Of a stretch of DNA of 13,797 bases, positions 13,739-13,797 are shown piece after piece (the stretch's first letter is position 1; the number at the start of each line of letters is the position of its first letter). This stretch comes from JBCDIQ01 sp039024295 (GTDB taxonomy: Bacteria > Bacteroidota > Bacteroidia > J057). Both the position numbers and the translations under genes were made by a program. The notes under the pieces were generated by a model. It was not told where the DNA came from. It did no database searches and saw nothing but the letters and a program-made list of their open reading frames with translations. Location of the stretch: assembly GCA_039024295.1 (NCBI GenBank), contig JBCDIQ010000125.1, positions 1 through 13,797 of the forward strand, in the 5' to 3' direction.

Positions 13739-13797
13739 ATGTCTGGTTTTCAAACGATTGATATTTATAAAAATAGAATATCCAGTCAATTTTATAG
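13739..13797 (+). CDS. Start of an unidentified gene, cut by the window end
   Basis: An ATG at 13739 opens a frame that stays open to the last base (19 complete codons), beginning MSGFQTIDIYKN. It is divergent from the kinase operon and preceded by AT-rich DNA with a promoter-like pair and the TGGTAAA repeats. The peptide has no signal sequence. Nothing can be said about the family from so few residues, and the reading may be chance because short open frames are common in AT-rich DNA. If real, its place makes it a natural candidate target of the LytTR regulator. Confidence 0.35.
   Translation, partial: MSGFQTIDIYKNRISSQFY

Overview
The window looks like chromosomal DNA of a Bacteroidota bacterium, probably of the Cytophagia/Cyclobacteriaceae kind. 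The reasons are: starts without Shine-Dalgarno sequences; a good match to the Bacteroidota promoter pattern (TTG, 20-bp spacer, TAnnTTTG); a LytTR response regulator with a His_kinase-type membrane sensor; a YwqK/MORN-like protein; and small proteins that I recall mainly from this phylum. The genus is inference. I see no rRNA, tRNA, CRISPR array, insertion sequence or prophage gene.

Left part (1-3200): a MORN-repeat protein, possibly cut by the window edge, then a long-chain acyl-CoA synthetase and a small cytoplasmic protein of the SGCSID family, all on the plus strand. The last gene has its own candidate promoter placed so close that the mRNA could be leaderless. It faces a PlsC-like acyltransferase. 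The spacer between the two stop codons is almost entirely one 165-bp palindrome.

Molybdenum cofactor block (3188-6219): moaC, mobA and the acyltransferase run leftward as a compact operon, and moeA diverges from them. MoaC makes cyclic pyranopterin monophosphate, MoeA inserts molybdenum and MobA attaches GMP. The other pathway genes (moaA, moaD, moaE, mogA/moaB) and any molybdoenzyme are not in the window.

Middle (6220-10320): a small charged lipoprotein converges on a run of minus-strand genes: a two-TM Bacteroidota protein, an FRG-domain protein, a DUF72 protein, a MarR regulator and a small exported protein. The lipoprotein and the exported protein meet at one strong hairpin terminator, and the stop codon of the exported protein lies inside the hairpin stem.

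Right part (10322-13797): a sensor kinase with a PDZ-like extracytoplasmic domain, about nine TM segments, a GAF-like region and a His_kinase/HATPase module overlaps its LytTR response regulator by four bases (ATGA). Downstream lies a 58-bp tandem duplication carrying GC hairpins. Upstream lie a terminator-like hairpin and three TGGTAAA direct repeats, two of them at the exact 21-bp period of LytTR operators. These repeats also face the start of a divergent gene that runs off the window. The most interesting signals are the 165-bp palindrome, the PDZ-sensor LytTR system with its candidate operator, and the DUF72 protein ending in a clamp-binding-like QMNLF. I found no clear evidence of a complete new defence or biosynthetic system.
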